The notes: generated by a model not told the origin, from the letters alone. A stretch of DNA of 64,000 bases from Petroclostridium sp. X23 (GCF_030013905.1 NZ_CP124862.1:5149051-5213050); one strand, 5' to 3'; counted from the stretch's first letter, positions 8,705-17,844 are shown. Numbers and translations are program-made.

Positions 8705-9988
8705 TTACTTACTATTCTGTATGGGGTTTTGTTCTGCGGTAGCAAACATCAGATCCATAAAGAATTCAGCATACATCCCTTCTTGATTTTTTTCAATAAA
8801 ATTTCGTGTCCGCATCGAGTTGCGAACATATCCTAGTGCAGCCTCCAAAGTTCTGTCCCCTCTAGCTACCGCAAGCTCTGTAGCACATGATGCTGCTTCT
8901 GCTATTAAATTAGAAAATATTCCCCGCCCAAGATGAGTATTCCACTTCAACCCTTCTAAGTCATAACCTTTTTCTCTTACTGAAGGATTGGGACTTGCTT
9001 TGAGATATAATATAAATTCTCTTCTTAGCTTTTGAAAATAGTATCTATAGCATTCAATAGTCATTGCTTCACCTTTAGTATTTACAAAAAGTGCATTTGT
9101 TGCATCCTTACATTGATATTTTCGAATATGATTGTTATATACCCGTCTAACTATCCCTAAGCCGCCTTCAATCTTTTGATATCTTGGTACTTTTACACGC
9201 CCATTAGTTGTATTCATTTTTCTTTTAGGCCACATATCCCGACTTTTAATATTCACTACAAAGCCTATTTCACCATCTCCGATTGGAACAATAGCTTCTC
9301 TGGTAGTATTTAAAATATCTGCGACCCGTAGGCCTCCGTATATCTGCATAAAGACTCCTAGAGCAATTCTGGGACATTTTTTCAGAGCTATCGTAAGGAA
9401 AGGCAATACTAATTCATTAGGCAAGTCATGTAGAACATATGGATTATCACTACTTTCTGCTGAACCTAATCGAAGTGTCATTCTAGATATGGGTGTTAGT
9501 AGTTTATTATTTTTGCTAGAAATATAATCGAAATCATCTACTGATATATATTTAAGATATCCCTTTTTTGCGAGATAATGATAAACCTTATCTAATGTAT
9601 TTTTGCATCGCAATACAGTACTTAACTCTCGTTTTTGCCTATATTCAGTCAAATACTCTTTTAAATGGTCAAAAGTTAATTCCGATAATGAATGAATATT
9701 CCATATCTCTGCTCTTTCAAATAGACAATAGTTGAGAAAAGGGGTAATAAAATTTGCCTTAGCTTTTAATGTAGCTAAAGCGCTCCCGGGCCAACATTCA
9801 TCTAGTATTTGTGTAAATGGGTGAGGTTTTATCCTGCCATCAATTTTGTTTTTTACAATAATAAGAACACGGTAGTCACCTTCAATATCCTCATTTTTCT
9901 TTTTTATATCTCCTACTCGTACTGTATCACTTGTAAGATATAAAACATTATTATTTTTTATTTGCTCAAAATTAAGTAGCTGCCCCAT
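8705..9988 (-). CDS. Tyrosine recombinase/integrase-like (TnpA-like, 427 aa)
   Basis: It has an N-terminal SAM-like core-binding region (about 60-150) and a C-terminal catalytic domain. The box-I arginine is in YGGLRVADIL (R221), and the HxxR pair is in THLGRGIFSN (H352, R355). The position usually holding the second His is Y387 (LGYVRN), and the expected catalytic tyrosine position falls near F397 or a nearby residue (MYAEFF follows). The nucleophile is therefore uncertain. It is the first gene of the leftward module, with a good promoter upstream at 10021-10049 and a GAAAGGA ribosome site before ATG 9988. Its likely role is integration or excision of the element with the other two recombinase-type proteins. 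Confidence 0.75.
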   Translation of the reverse strand: MGQLLNFEQIKNNNVLYLTSDTVRVGDIKKKNEDIEGDYRVLIIVKNKIDGRIKPHPFTQILDECWPGSALATLKAKANFITPFLNYCLFERAEIWNIHSLSELTFDHLKEYLTEYRQKRELSTVLRCKNTLDKVYHYLAKKGYLKYISVDDFDYISSKNNKLLTPISRMTLRLGSAESSDNPYVLHDLPNELVLPFLTIALKKCPRIALGVFMQIYGGLRVADILNTTREAIVPIGDGEIGFVVNIKSRDMWPKRKMNTTNGRVKVPRYQKIEGGLGIVRRVYNNHIRKYQCKDATNALFVNTKGEAMTIECYRYYFQKLRREFILYLKASPNPSVREKGYDLEGLKWNTHLGRGIFSNLIAEAASCATELAVARGDRTLEAALGYVRNSMRTRNFIEKNQEGMYAEFFMDLMFATAEQNPIQNSK

Positions 9989-10020
9989 CTCGTAAATTCC
10001 TTTCTTTCACCACTTCTTAT

Positions 10021-10049
10021 ACTATATCAAATTGGAAGAAAATCGTAAA
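10021..10049 (-). promoter_or_regulatory. Promoter of the recombinase operon
   Basis: Read leftward, TTTACG (10049-10044) and TATAGT (10026-10021) are separated by exactly 17 bp, about 33 bp before the 427-aa recombinase start. This is a standard sigma-A-type layout. Confidence 0.5.
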
Positions 10050-10267
10050 CACGCTAGATACCTAATTGAGTAAGTTTTCAAATAATAATATTGATCTTTA
10101 TATTTAATTTCTTTCATATATTTTAGATACATAGCAAGAACCATATCTGCGGAGGTACTTGATTTGGCCATACAGCGTTTGTTAATATATCTTTTAACAT
10201 GGTGTTTTTTTTGATATAATAGCCTTGGTAAAGATAGGATAATCAAGTAGAAAGTGAGGAAGAAAGT

Positions 10268-11206
10268 ATGAATTTGAAAAAAATGATTTCTTGTTTAGTT
10301 GTATTATTTCTAGTTTTGAGCGTTTTTCCGTTAGGGGTTCAAGCGGAGACATTATCTGTTAATAATTACCACGAAAAGGCGGAACAGTTGGCAGCGCAAG
10401 AGAAATATCAAGAGGCAGTAGAAGTCTATAAAAAAATCATTGAAGAAGTACCTGATGATGCTAGAGCATATAATAATTTAGGTTGCATATTAAACCTATT
10501 GGAAGATTATGATGGTGCGATCATCAATTTTAATAAGGCCATCGAGATAAATCCTAATAATGCGGATTTTTATTATAATAAGGGCGGAGCACTTTATAAT
10601 ATGGGTCAGTATGAGCAGGCTATCCAAGCTTTTGATAAATCCATTGAGATTAAACCCGAAGATGCAGTATCCTACTATAACAAGGGAAGGGCTTTAGCCG
10701 GTCTGGGTAATTGCCAGGAGTCCCTGTCTTATTTTGATAAGGCTGCGCTGTTAGAACCTCAATCTGCGTTAATAATACTCCAGTTTAAAAGCAGAGTACT
10801 GATTCAGCTTGATAAGTATAAAGAAAATTACATATTTCAAGTGAATAATCCGTTGATGCTTGCCGACGGCATCAAAAAAGAAATCGATCCGGAAAACGGG
10901 TCTGTACCCATTAGGGTTGATGGGATAACTCTAATACCCATTGAACGCTTGGTAGAAGCCTTGGGTGGCAGTATCAGATGGGATGAAGATAAAAGTCATG
11001 TTTCGGTTTTTATAAGAAAAAAGAAACTGGATTTTTGGATGAATGACGATAAAGCTTATGTGAACGAAGAGAGACGTACATCAAATACCAAGCTGGTAAT
11101 GATTAATGGAAGGGCATACTTTCCTTTGCGCTATATCGCACAGGGGATAGGATGTACTGTAGAATGGAATGAAGAAACACAGGTCATTTCGATGATATTT
11201 GAGTAA
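10268..11206 (+). CDS. Secreted TPR protein with copper-amine-oxidase-N-like domain
   Basis: A signal peptide (residues 1-26, ending GVQA) is followed by about four tetratricopeptide repeats (about 34-170; for example AYNNLGCILNLLEDYDGAII). The last 100 residues (about 205-312) form a copper amine oxidase N-terminal-like domain, with the usual VRVDG-type opening, a LIPIERLVEALGGSIRWD block and a closing FPLRYIAQGIGCTVEW block. In Clostridia such domains occur on exported proteins and do not imply amine oxidase activity. It is probably a cell-surface scaffold or binding protein. The gene is monocistronic, with GAGGA upstream of ATG. The exact role is unknown. Confidence 0.75.
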   Translation: MNLKKMISCLVVLFLVLSVFPLGVQAETLSVNNYHEKAEQLAAQEKYQEAVEVYKKIIEEVPDDARAYNNLGCILNLLEDYDGAIINFNKAIEINPNNADFYYNKGGALYNMGQYEQAIQAFDKSIEIKPEDAVSYYNKGRALAGLGNCQESLSYFDKAALLEPQSALIILQFKSRVLIQLDKYKENYIFQVNNPLMLADGIKKEIDPENGSVPIRVDGITLIPIERLVEALGGSIRWDEDKSHVSVFIRKKKLDFWMNDDKAYVNEERRTSNTKLVMINGRAYFPLRYIAQGIGCTVEWNEETQVISMIFE

Positions 11207-11314
11207 CGAATCATGATAAGATCGGAAAAAAGAGTTTGCTAAAAGGTTTTTGATATGTGTATAATAAATGATAAATAATATGAACCGGTCAATTAGGCAG
11301 ATCGAGGTGTTTAG

Positions 11315-11884
11315 ATGGATAAGACCAAAAAGAGTATTTTTGATGCAGCAATAAAAAACTTCTCATTAAGTGGCTATAAAGGGGCAGTTATGGACAATAT
11401 CGCGTCTGATGCCGGTGTGGCAAAAGGAACTTTGTATTATCACTTTAAGAGCAAAGAGGAGCTTTTTAATTTTGTTATAGAAGAAGGCATTACATTTATG
11501 TATGAGGCTGCAAAAGAAGCTATTATTCATAAAGATAATCCATTGGAGAAACTAAAGATAATATGTGAGGTTCAGCTTCATTTGCTATATAAAAACAGGG
11601 CGTTCTTTAGTATTATTGTAAGCCAGCTTTGGGGAACGGAAATCAGACATAGTGAACTTAGGTATAAGCTTAATCAGTATATCCGATATATCAGTGACAT
11701 CATGCAGGATGCAATGGATAAAGATCTAATACGTAAAGGCAATGCATCTTTCTTTGCTTACAATTTTTTTGGAAATCTTATTTCAGCTGCATTATATGAA
11801 GTGTTAAACGGGGATACGATTTCGATAGATGGTATCATCGATGATTTGATAGAATATGCTTTCAATGGAATCGCTTTGAAATGA
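11315..11884 (+). CDS. TetR-family transcriptional regulator
   Basis: The 189-aa protein has a TetR N-terminal helix-turn-helix (about 10-55) containing the hallmark GVAKGTLYYHFKSKEELF, and an all-helical ligand/dimer domain behind it. It lies directly upstream of the TolC/HlyD/ABC-2 efflux set. An 18-bp perfect palindrome covers the start of the promoter for that set, so this protein is the likely repressor. GAGGTG precedes the ATG. The inducer is unknown. Confidence 0.85.
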   Translation: MDKTKKSIFDAAIKNFSLSGYKGAVMDNIASDAGVAKGTLYYHFKSKEELFNFVIEEGITFMYEAAKEAIIHKDNPLEKLKIICEVQLHLLYKNRAFFSIIVSQLWGTEIRHSELRYKLNQYIRYISDIMQDAMDKDLIRKGNASFFAYNFFGNLISAALYEVLNGDTISIDGIIDDLIEYAFNGIALK

Positions 11885-11890
11885 ATATAC

Positions 11891-12055
11891 TAAGAAATGA
11901 CGAAATAATAATTTCCCATTTTTCAAGCGGCTATTTTTCGATATTGCTTCGTTGTCGTCGGCTTAAATATCTAGATATTTAAGTCTCCTCCGCCTTGTAC
12001 TATCAAAAGATCCCTCGCTTGAAAATCGGGTATTATTATTCCATCATTCCTAAAG
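11891..12055. repeat. MITE-like palindromic element in a 381-bp gap
   Basis: The left arm (11891-11929, with AATAATAATTTCCC and TTTTTCAAGCG) pairs imperfectly with the right arm (12015-12055, CGCTTGAAAATCGGG and TATTATTATT) over about 38 bp. A second perfect palindrome, CTTAAATATCTAGATATTTAAG, sits inside at about 11962-11983. No ORF is present. It looks like a non-autonomous repeat, and may also act as a terminator for the TetR gene. Confidence 0.55.
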
Positions 12056-12201
12056 ACATCTAACGCCTTAGGATTTACTTAGGGTGTTTTTTTATTCTCA
12101 AAATTAAATATATAAGTTGAAATTTTATATATAAAAACTCAAAAGACTTAAAAAAACGTATAAATGTGAGCAAACATGGATTTTATAACCAATCAATAAG
12201 A

Positions 12202-12248
12202 TTGACAAATCCTAAAAATCGCGCTATCATATACTGACTAGTCAGTAT
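12202..12248 (+). promoter_or_regulatory. Efflux operon promoter with 18-bp TetR-type operator
   Basis: TTGACA (12202-12207) and TATCAT (12225-12230) have a 17-bp spacer. Immediately downstream, ATACTGACTAGTCAGTAT (12231-12248) is a perfect palindrome covering the expected start site. It fits repression by the TetR protein encoded at 11315-11884. Confidence 0.75.
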
Positions 12249-12266
12249 AAAAAAGAAGGTGATTCA

Positions 12267-13796
12267 ATGAAACAAAAAAACGTAGTATGCTTATTAATGG
12301 TTTTTATGCTTATTACAAATGTATCAGCGGCTAGAGCCGCCGATAAAAAAAAACAAGCTGTAGTTGAGAGTACTGTATTAAAACTTAATATTGATGAGGC
12401 AGTAAAATTAGGAATAGCTAACAGTATTGCGATGCAGAAAGTCAAAAATCAAATAGAGGTTAGTGAAGTGATTGACAAGAACAGCCAACAAAGTAAAAAA
12501 GATTTGGAAGATGCGGAGATCCAATTGAATGTTGCGCAACAAAACCTTTATGCAGGAATGTACGACCTCTATGATAGTGAAGCACAGCTTAATGCAGCTC
12601 AAGTACTCTTTGCACAGGATAAACTACCGCAGGACATTACCCTGCCTGATGGAAGCAGTTATCCGGCAGGTACGGATATATCTGCTTTCGGGCCATTAGC
12701 CGCTACTGTCCGGGCACAAGTACAAGCGCAGCTTGACCAGGCTGAGCAAGCATTGAAGAATGGGAAGGCCAGATATGAAGACGGTGTAAATGATTATACA
12801 TCCGGTGAACAAAAACTAAAAGTCAGTAAGGCATATGCGATAGCAAGCATTTCAAATAAATTGGGCACCAGTACTATCACCGAACTGCGTTCAGAGCCTT
12901 TAGGTGAATTGATGATGACCATGTCTTCACAAATGAAAAAAATAACTACATATTCCTATGATATCTATAAAAATCAGGTGGCTATGCTTATACAGAAGAA
13001 TTATTACGATGTTTTAAAGAATCAAAAGCTGGTACAGTTAAGAGAAAAAACAATGGAGAGAGGGCAAATACAGTATAACGCAGTCAGCAACGCATATTAT
13101 CTGGGATTAAAAGCCAAGGAAGATGTGCTGCTTGCGGAAACGTATTATGATTCAACAAGGATCGCTTATGAAATGGCTGTACAGGAGTATAACAAAGCCA
13201 TGCTGGAACTGAAGAAAAATCTCCATCTCCCGGCAGACGCCCAGGTGCTTCTCTCTGATGTGGAGGCAGATAAAGAGAAATACTTCAATATTGAAGAAGG
13301 CGTAGAAAGCGGTCTTGAGAAAAGGTTGGAAATTAAAACGGAAGAAGCAAAGCTGGTAATGTATCAGCAGCTTAAAAGAGTGGTCAGTTCATCGGGATAC
13401 GATGAAAATGATAATGAGTATAAAGAGGCGGAGCTGCTCCTGCAAAAACAAGAACTTGAGCTCAGTGATAAAAAATGCGAGATAGCAACATTGATCCGGC
13501 AATCTTATGAGACCATGAATGTTCTGCAGAAATGCCTGCCCATCATACAAGAGATGCAAAAAAAAGCTGCGGAAAATCTTGAAATTGCCCGGTATAAGTA
13601 TGAAATGGGATATCCTGCAGAAAGCGCATTGATGGAAAAATTAAATATCGAATCATTATCCGGTACAATGGCAGAAGTTATCGCCTCGCAAGAGAATCTT
13701 GCGGAAATAGAGGGGAAACTTGTAGAGATGACAAGCGGTTATAATCTTGCAAGAGTAAAATACTTAAACGACATAGGGGAGCTTCCCTATAAATAA
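12267..13796 (+). CDS. TolC-family efflux protein
   Basis: The 509-aa protein has a signal peptide (about 1-25, ending ARAA) followed by a long alpha-helical, Gln/Ala-rich protein with two repeated halves. The first starts LKLNIDEAVKLGIANSIAMQ, the usual TolC-family opening, and long coiled-coil stretches occur near 70-110 and 300-460. Outer-membrane-factor homologues are known in some apparently monoderm Clostridia, where their location is unclear. The gene starts 19 bp after the operator palindrome, with AAGAAGGTG as ribosome site. It heads an operon with an HlyD-like adaptor and two ABC-2 permeases, so it should be the exit component of an export machine. Confidence 0.75.
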   Translation: MKQKNVVCLLMVFMLITNVSAARAADKKKQAVVESTVLKLNIDEAVKLGIANSIAMQKVKNQIEVSEVIDKNSQQSKKDLEDAEIQLNVAQQNLYAGMYDLYDSEAQLNAAQVLFAQDKLPQDITLPDGSSYPAGTDISAFGPLAATVRAQVQAQLDQAEQALKNGKARYEDGVNDYTSGEQKLKVSKAYAIASISNKLGTSTITELRSEPLGELMMTMSSQMKKITTYSYDIYKNQVAMLIQKNYYDVLKNQKLVQLREKTMERGQIQYNAVSNAYYLGLKAKEDVLLAETYYDSTRIAYEMAVQEYNKAMLELKKNLHLPADAQVLLSDVEADKEKYFNIEEGVESGLEKRLEIKTEEAKLVMYQQLKRVVSSSGYDENDNEYKEAELLLQKQELELSDKKCEIATLIRQSYETMNVLQKCLPIIQEMQKKAAENLEIARYKYEMGYPAESALMEKLNIESLSGTMAEVIASQENLAEIEGKLVEMTSGYNLARVKYLNDIGELPYK

Positions 13797-13827
13797 GGTC
13801 AAATGTATTGAGTGGGGTGAAGTCATT

Positions 13828-15072
13828 ATGAAGGACAAAATAATCAATATCTTAAATCAGAAGAAATCATATCGTATTACAGCGATTGCTGTTGCTATAG
13901 CAGTGGTTGGTATTTTATCCGTATTCGCATTCCGAGGTTCTTTTGCGAAAGAAACAACAGAAAATGCCGACGTATTAAAAGCGCAAGGCCTGGTGGAGGC
14001 AACTGAGGTAAGTATCAACACGAAGATTCCGGGGCGTATAGAAAAACTTTGTGTAAAAGAAGGGCAGGAAGTAAAAGCCGGGGAGGAATTAGTGAGGATA
14101 TCTAGTGATGAGCTGCAAGCAAAGAAAGAACAGATCATTGCAATGCTTTCTGCAGCCCAAGCTGCGCACAAGGCAGCACAAGAGAAGTATAATCAGGCCC
14201 AGGCAGGATTAAAAGCTGCACAGGGAGTTCTAGCCCAGGCGCAAGCAGGACTTGAAGCTTCCTATAAAGATAAAGATGCGGCTCAAGCGCAAAAAGATAA
14301 AGCAGATCATGGCGCACGAAGCCAGGATATCGAAAGGGCTAGAATCGCTTATGATCTTGCAAAGAAAACTTATGAGAGGGTCAACGGATTATATGAAAAA
14401 GGAGGAATTTCCGCACAAAAAAGGGATGAAGCCAAGGCGCAAATGGATTTATATGAACAACAGTTGAATATGGCCCAGGAAGGAGCAAGAGCGGAGGATA
14501 AAGCAGCAGCGGCAGCAATATCTCAGAAGGCGGATGCGGGAATATTGGCAAGTAAAGCATTGCTCCAGCAAGCTCAAGCAGGGGTACAGTCTGCCAATAC
14601 AGTAATATTACAGGCAGAAGCCAATGTAGAGGCGCAGAAAGCGCTTATGGATCAGGCAAATGCCGCGTTGGCAGAAGTAGATGCATATCTTAAGGATACC
14701 CATCTTTGTGCGCCGATAGACGGCACAATCACAGTTATCAACTCGGATGAAGGAGAATTGGTTTCTTCGGGTATGTCCATAGCGACAGTCAGCAATTTAG
14801 ATAACGCGTGGGTAGAAGTAAGTATAAAAGAAACAGATATTGCTAAAATCAAAGAAGGGCAGAAAGTCAGTGTGACCTTGTCGGCATTCCCGGAAGAAAC
14901 CTTTCAAGGTACCGTTTCCGCCATTAATAAAAAACCTGATTTTGCGGTGAAAAGAGCCAGCAACAACAACGGTGAATTTGACATTGTTGTATTCGGGGTA
15001 AAGATTAGACTTGAGAATAACCGACAAAGATTGAGACCTGGAATGTCGGCTTTTATCGACTTTAAAGGCTGA
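13828..15072 (+). CDS. HlyD/YbhG-like membrane fusion protein
   Basis: The 414-aa protein has one N-terminal transmembrane anchor (about 18-35). A first lipoyl half domain (about 45-95, VEATEVSINTKIPGRIEKLC) is followed by a very Ala/Gln/Lys-rich coiled-coil hairpin (about 100-285). The second lipoyl half then begins at THLCAPIDGTITVINSDEGE, and a beta-barrel domain ends the protein. This is the periplasmic-adaptor architecture of ABC-type exporters (YbhG, HlyD, EmrA). It follows the TolC-like gene by 31 bp and precedes the permeases, and should bridge permease and TolC-like protein. Confidence 0.85.
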   Translation: MKDKIINILNQKKSYRITAIAVAIAVVGILSVFAFRGSFAKETTENADVLKAQGLVEATEVSINTKIPGRIEKLCVKEGQEVKAGEELVRISSDELQAKKEQIIAMLSAAQAAHKAAQEKYNQAQAGLKAAQGVLAQAQAGLEASYKDKDAAQAQKDKADHGARSQDIERARIAYDLAKKTYERVNGLYEKGGISAQKRDEAKAQMDLYEQQLNMAQEGARAEDKAAAAAISQKADAGILASKALLQQAQAGVQSANTVILQAEANVEAQKALMDQANAALAEVDAYLKDTHLCAPIDGTITVINSDEGELVSSGMSIATVSNLDNAWVEVSIKETDIAKIKEGQKVSVTLSAFPEETFQGTVSAINKKPDFAVKRASNNNGEFDIVVFGVKIRLENNRQRLRPGMSAFIDFKG

Positions 15073-15124
15073 AACGGATTAAAGACATAGCTTATCGTAA
15101 AATACTTAGATTGGTGGTGGAACT

Positions 15125-16273
15125 ATGATTGACAGCATAATAGAGGAATGGATGATGATGAAGGTTAGAAAAACAACCCTTGTGGTGGTACTTATTATTC
15201 CAATACTTGTGAACTTTATCATGGGTTGGGAGCTTTCAAAGGGTGTCATTAAAAATATCCCTATCGCGGTATTGGATGATGATAATTCGTCATTGAGCAG
15301 AAAAATCATACGATACTTTGCTGAGAATGAAACCTTCAATGTAAAATATCGGGTAGATACACAAGCGGAATTGGAAAAGCTGATAAATAGCAGTAAGGTA
15401 CGCACGGCGATTGTCATCCCTAAAGATTTCAGTAAAAATGTGGTCAAGGGGACATCTCCCACCATATTAATGGTCTATGACGGAAGCCATATGTCTATTG
15501 TCAGTACCGCAAAAATGAAAGCCAGTGAAATACTGCTGACGCTAAAGACCGGTGCCGCGATACAGATGATGGAAGGAAAAATGAATATGACCGAGTCACA
15601 AGCTTATCAGACAGCTCTACCGATAAGTTTTCAAAACCGAGTTTTATATAATCCTACCAGGAATTTTCTGTATTTTATTGTGCCCGGATTCTCTGCATCC
15701 ATATGTCAAACAGGTATCGCATTATCAGCAGTGTTGGCGATACAATACGAAATGGGAAAAAGAAGGTCGGCAGCAGGGTATGTGCTAGGGAAACTGTTAT
15801 TTTACGCAATGGTGGGTATAACGACGTTGATGATTAATATGATGGTGCTGGATAAGGTATTTAAAATCCCATTTAGAGGAAGTTACCTTACGGTCTTGAT
15901 ACTGAGTACAGGTCTGGCATTAGCAGTATCCGCATTGAGTACCGCAGTGTCGGCATGGGTTAAGAACCGTGTGGTTGCCATCGTAGCGGCAGGGCTGTTG
16001 ATTATCCCTAATTCCATTATGGCAGGATATACCTGGCCGGTGATGGCGATGCCTGCGCTTTATAGAAAAACCGCATGGATCATACCTTATTATCATTATG
16101 CCGGGAATATAAGAAACTTGTTTTTAAGAGGAGGCACCATCGGAGAATTCAAACAAGATATATTATACTTATTATGTTTTACAGCGGTAATGTTTATGAT
16201 CGCGGTTTTTGGCATGTATATCCATTCCATCACAGTGAAAGAAGTTGAAAACAATGCAATTGATTATCAATAG
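15125..16273 (+). CDS. ABC-2 type permease (YbhS/YbhR-like)
   Basis: The 382-aa protein has a transmembrane segment near residues 15-35 and a large external domain. This contains IPIAVLDDDNSSLSRKIIRY, the typical ABC-2 family-3 signature block. A cluster of about five C-terminal membrane helices runs over about 180-375. It forms the membrane part of a drug or lipid exporter with the overlapping sister gene downstream (28-bp overlap). No ATP-binding subunit is encoded in the operon. Confidence 0.85.
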   Translation: MIDSIIEEWMMMKVRKTTLVVVLIIPILVNFIMGWELSKGVIKNIPIAVLDDDNSSLSRKIIRYFAENETFNVKYRVDTQAELEKLINSSKVRTAIVIPKDFSKNVVKGTSPTILMVYDGSHMSIVSTAKMKASEILLTLKTGAAIQMMEGKMNMTESQAYQTALPISFQNRVLYNPTRNFLYFIVPGFSASICQTGIALSAVLAIQYEMGKRRSAAGYVLGKLLFYAMVGITTLMINMMVLDKVFKIPFRGSYLTVLILSTGLALAVSALSTAVSAWVKNRVVAIVAAGLLIIPNSIMAGYTWPVMAMPALYRKTAWIIPYYHYAGNIRNLFLRGGTIGEFKQDILYLLCFTAVMFMIAVFGMYIHSITVKEVENNAIDYQ

Positions 16274-17396
16274 TCTAAAAAGTGAAATCAGATATATATT
16301 GACCCATTGGGGAATGATGGTACTTCTGCTTGTAGGGCCTATCTTTTTGACGATGTGGATCGGCGGTGTTTATCTAAATGACTATGTGGACGATATACCG
16401 GTGGCGGTATGTGATCAAGATAACTCTGCCATTAGCAGAATCATTATTCAATATTTTGCCGATGATGAAAGGTATACGTTGGTTCATTCGGTATCAGGCC
16501 GGGGAGAATTGGAAAACCTGCTGCGTGATGGAGAAGTATACGCAGGATTGTACATACCTCCCGCCTTCGGCAGAGATATAGCATCGGGAAAATCTTCTGA
16601 AGTACTTATCGTAATTGATGGAACAAATGTTATTATTGGAAATAATGTTTACGCCCAAGCGGCATCTATCATCCAAACCATGTCGGCAGGTGTACAAATC
16701 AAAATCTTGCAAGCAAAAGGCGCATTACCCGAGCAAGCAAAAAATATGGCATTATCATTTAATTTTAATGAAAGAATGCTGTACGATCCTAAATTGTCTT
16801 ACATGAATTACCTTATTTTGGGATTTGTTGCAGTTTTTTTACAGCAGGTGGTGTTGTCAGCGATGGGAACCCTTTTGCTAAGAAATACCGAAGAAACAGC
16901 GCAATCACATACTGTGTTAAATATTTTAGCCAAAATCGCGGCCTGTCTTATTTTTGTCAGCGTATCCGAGACTACGGCACTCATACTGCTCAATAAGCTG
17001 TATGGCGTGGTGATAAGGGGCAGTGCCGGTACAGCATATCTGATTACCGTGTTATTTGTTATTGCCATTAGTTGTCCGGCTATTTTCCTTAGTGCATTAA
17101 CAAAGGATAAATTAAAATACTCACAAATATCCTATATGCTTTCACTACCAACATTCATAACCGCAGGATATATCTGGCCTCAGGATCAGATGCCTGCGGC
17201 TTTAACCATGGGGATTAAAGCGGTATGGCCTTTGATCAACTATGTAAGACCATTTGATGAGATTCTTTTTAAAGGAATTCCTTTTCAAACAGTTTTGAGA
17301 AATATTTCCGGATTGATAGTATATACCGTGTTGTGGATGCCTGTGGTGGTTATATTTTATAAATTCAGATTTAAAAAGGAAGAACTTTCAAAATAA
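16245..17396 (+). CDS. ABC-2 type permease (second subunit)
   Basis: The 383-aa protein is a paralogue of the preceding gene with the same plan: an N-terminal membrane helix (about 20-40), an external domain with IPVAVCDQDNSAISRIIIQY, and about five C-terminal helices. The frame opens inside the end of the upstream gene, so the two are translationally coupled and probably form a heterodimer. The start could also be the ATG a few codons in (16254). A strong hairpin ends the operon right after the stop. Confidence 0.85.
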   Translation: MKTMQLIINSLKSEIRYILTHWGMMVLLLVGPIFLTMWIGGVYLNDYVDDIPVAVCDQDNSAISRIIIQYFADDERYTLVHSVSGRGELENLLRDGEVYAGLYIPPAFGRDIASGKSSEVLIVIDGTNVIIGNNVYAQAASIIQTMSAGVQIKILQAKGALPEQAKNMALSFNFNERMLYDPKLSYMNYLILGFVAVFLQQVVLSAMGTLLLRNTEETAQSHTVLNILAKIAACLIFVSVSETTALILLNKLYGVVIRGSAGTAYLITVLFVIAISCPAIFLSALTKDKLKYSQISYMLSLPTFITAGYIWPQDQMPAALTMGIKAVWPLINYVRPFDEILFKGIPFQTVLRNISGLIVYTVLWMPVVVIFYKFRFKKEELSK

Positions 17397-17400
17397 ATAA

Positions 17401-17434
17401 AAAAGCCGATGAAGATCTTGCTTCATCGGCTTTT
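17401..17434. terminator. Bidirectional rho-independent terminator
   Basis: AAAAGCCGATGAAG pairs perfectly with CTTCATCGGCTTTT around a 6-nt loop. It serves the ABC-2 operon (+) and the 61-aa gene (-). Confidence 0.85.
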
Positions 17435-17442
17435 CAAGTATT

Positions 17443-17628
17443 TTATTGTTTGATCAATGATTTTAATCGTTTATATTCGGTATTTAGGTATGTTAGTTCA
17501 TGAATAAGTTGTAATGCATTTTGGCTAGTTTTTAGTTCTCCGGAATAAATTTTGGATATGGTAGTGTGGAGTTCTAAAATCTGTTTTTTTAGTGATTTGA
17601 TTTTATCGTCATTATTCATTTCATTCAC
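17443..17628 (-). CDS. Spo0E-like small protein
   Basis: This 61-aa protein is all helical: LKKQILELHTTISKIY, then ALQLIHELTYLNTEYKRL. The pattern matches the two-helix hairpin of Spo0E-family aspartyl-phosphate phosphatases, which dephosphorylate Spo0A~P and delay sporulation. The usual S-Q-E-L-D signature is degenerate here (I-H-E-L-T), with the Asp replaced by Thr, so activity is uncertain. AGGAGTG lies upstream of ATG. Confidence 0.55.
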   Translation of the reverse strand: MNEMNNDDKIKSLKKQILELHTTISKIYSGELKTSQNALQLIHELTYLNTEYKRLKSLIKQ

Positions 17629-17805
17629 TCCTTGAAGTAATAATCAGCATATGCATTATACAACAGTAGACAAACAGTATGCAAGTAAATTCTAAAAATG
17701 TAATTATTTTGTAATTTATTTTAAGTAGATATATAAAATGAATATCTTTAGAATGAGAGTGACATGGGAAGAAAAAGCAGATAAAATGCAAAAAAGTTAA
17801 TTTGC

Positions 17806-17836
17806 GCAAAAAAAATTGGGATGATTGTCCCAATTT
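17806..17836 (-). terminator. Terminator of the Spo0E-like pseudogene
   Basis: Read leftward, AAATTGGGA and its complement flank a short loop and are followed by a T-rich run. Confidence 0.6.
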
Positions 17837-17844
17837 CTTATTTT

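Noticed and set aside
10022..10246. 74-codon leftward ORF upstream of the recombinase promoter
   Set aside because: No ribosome site, low-complexity Lys/Tyr-rich product, and it contains the promoter of the next gene.
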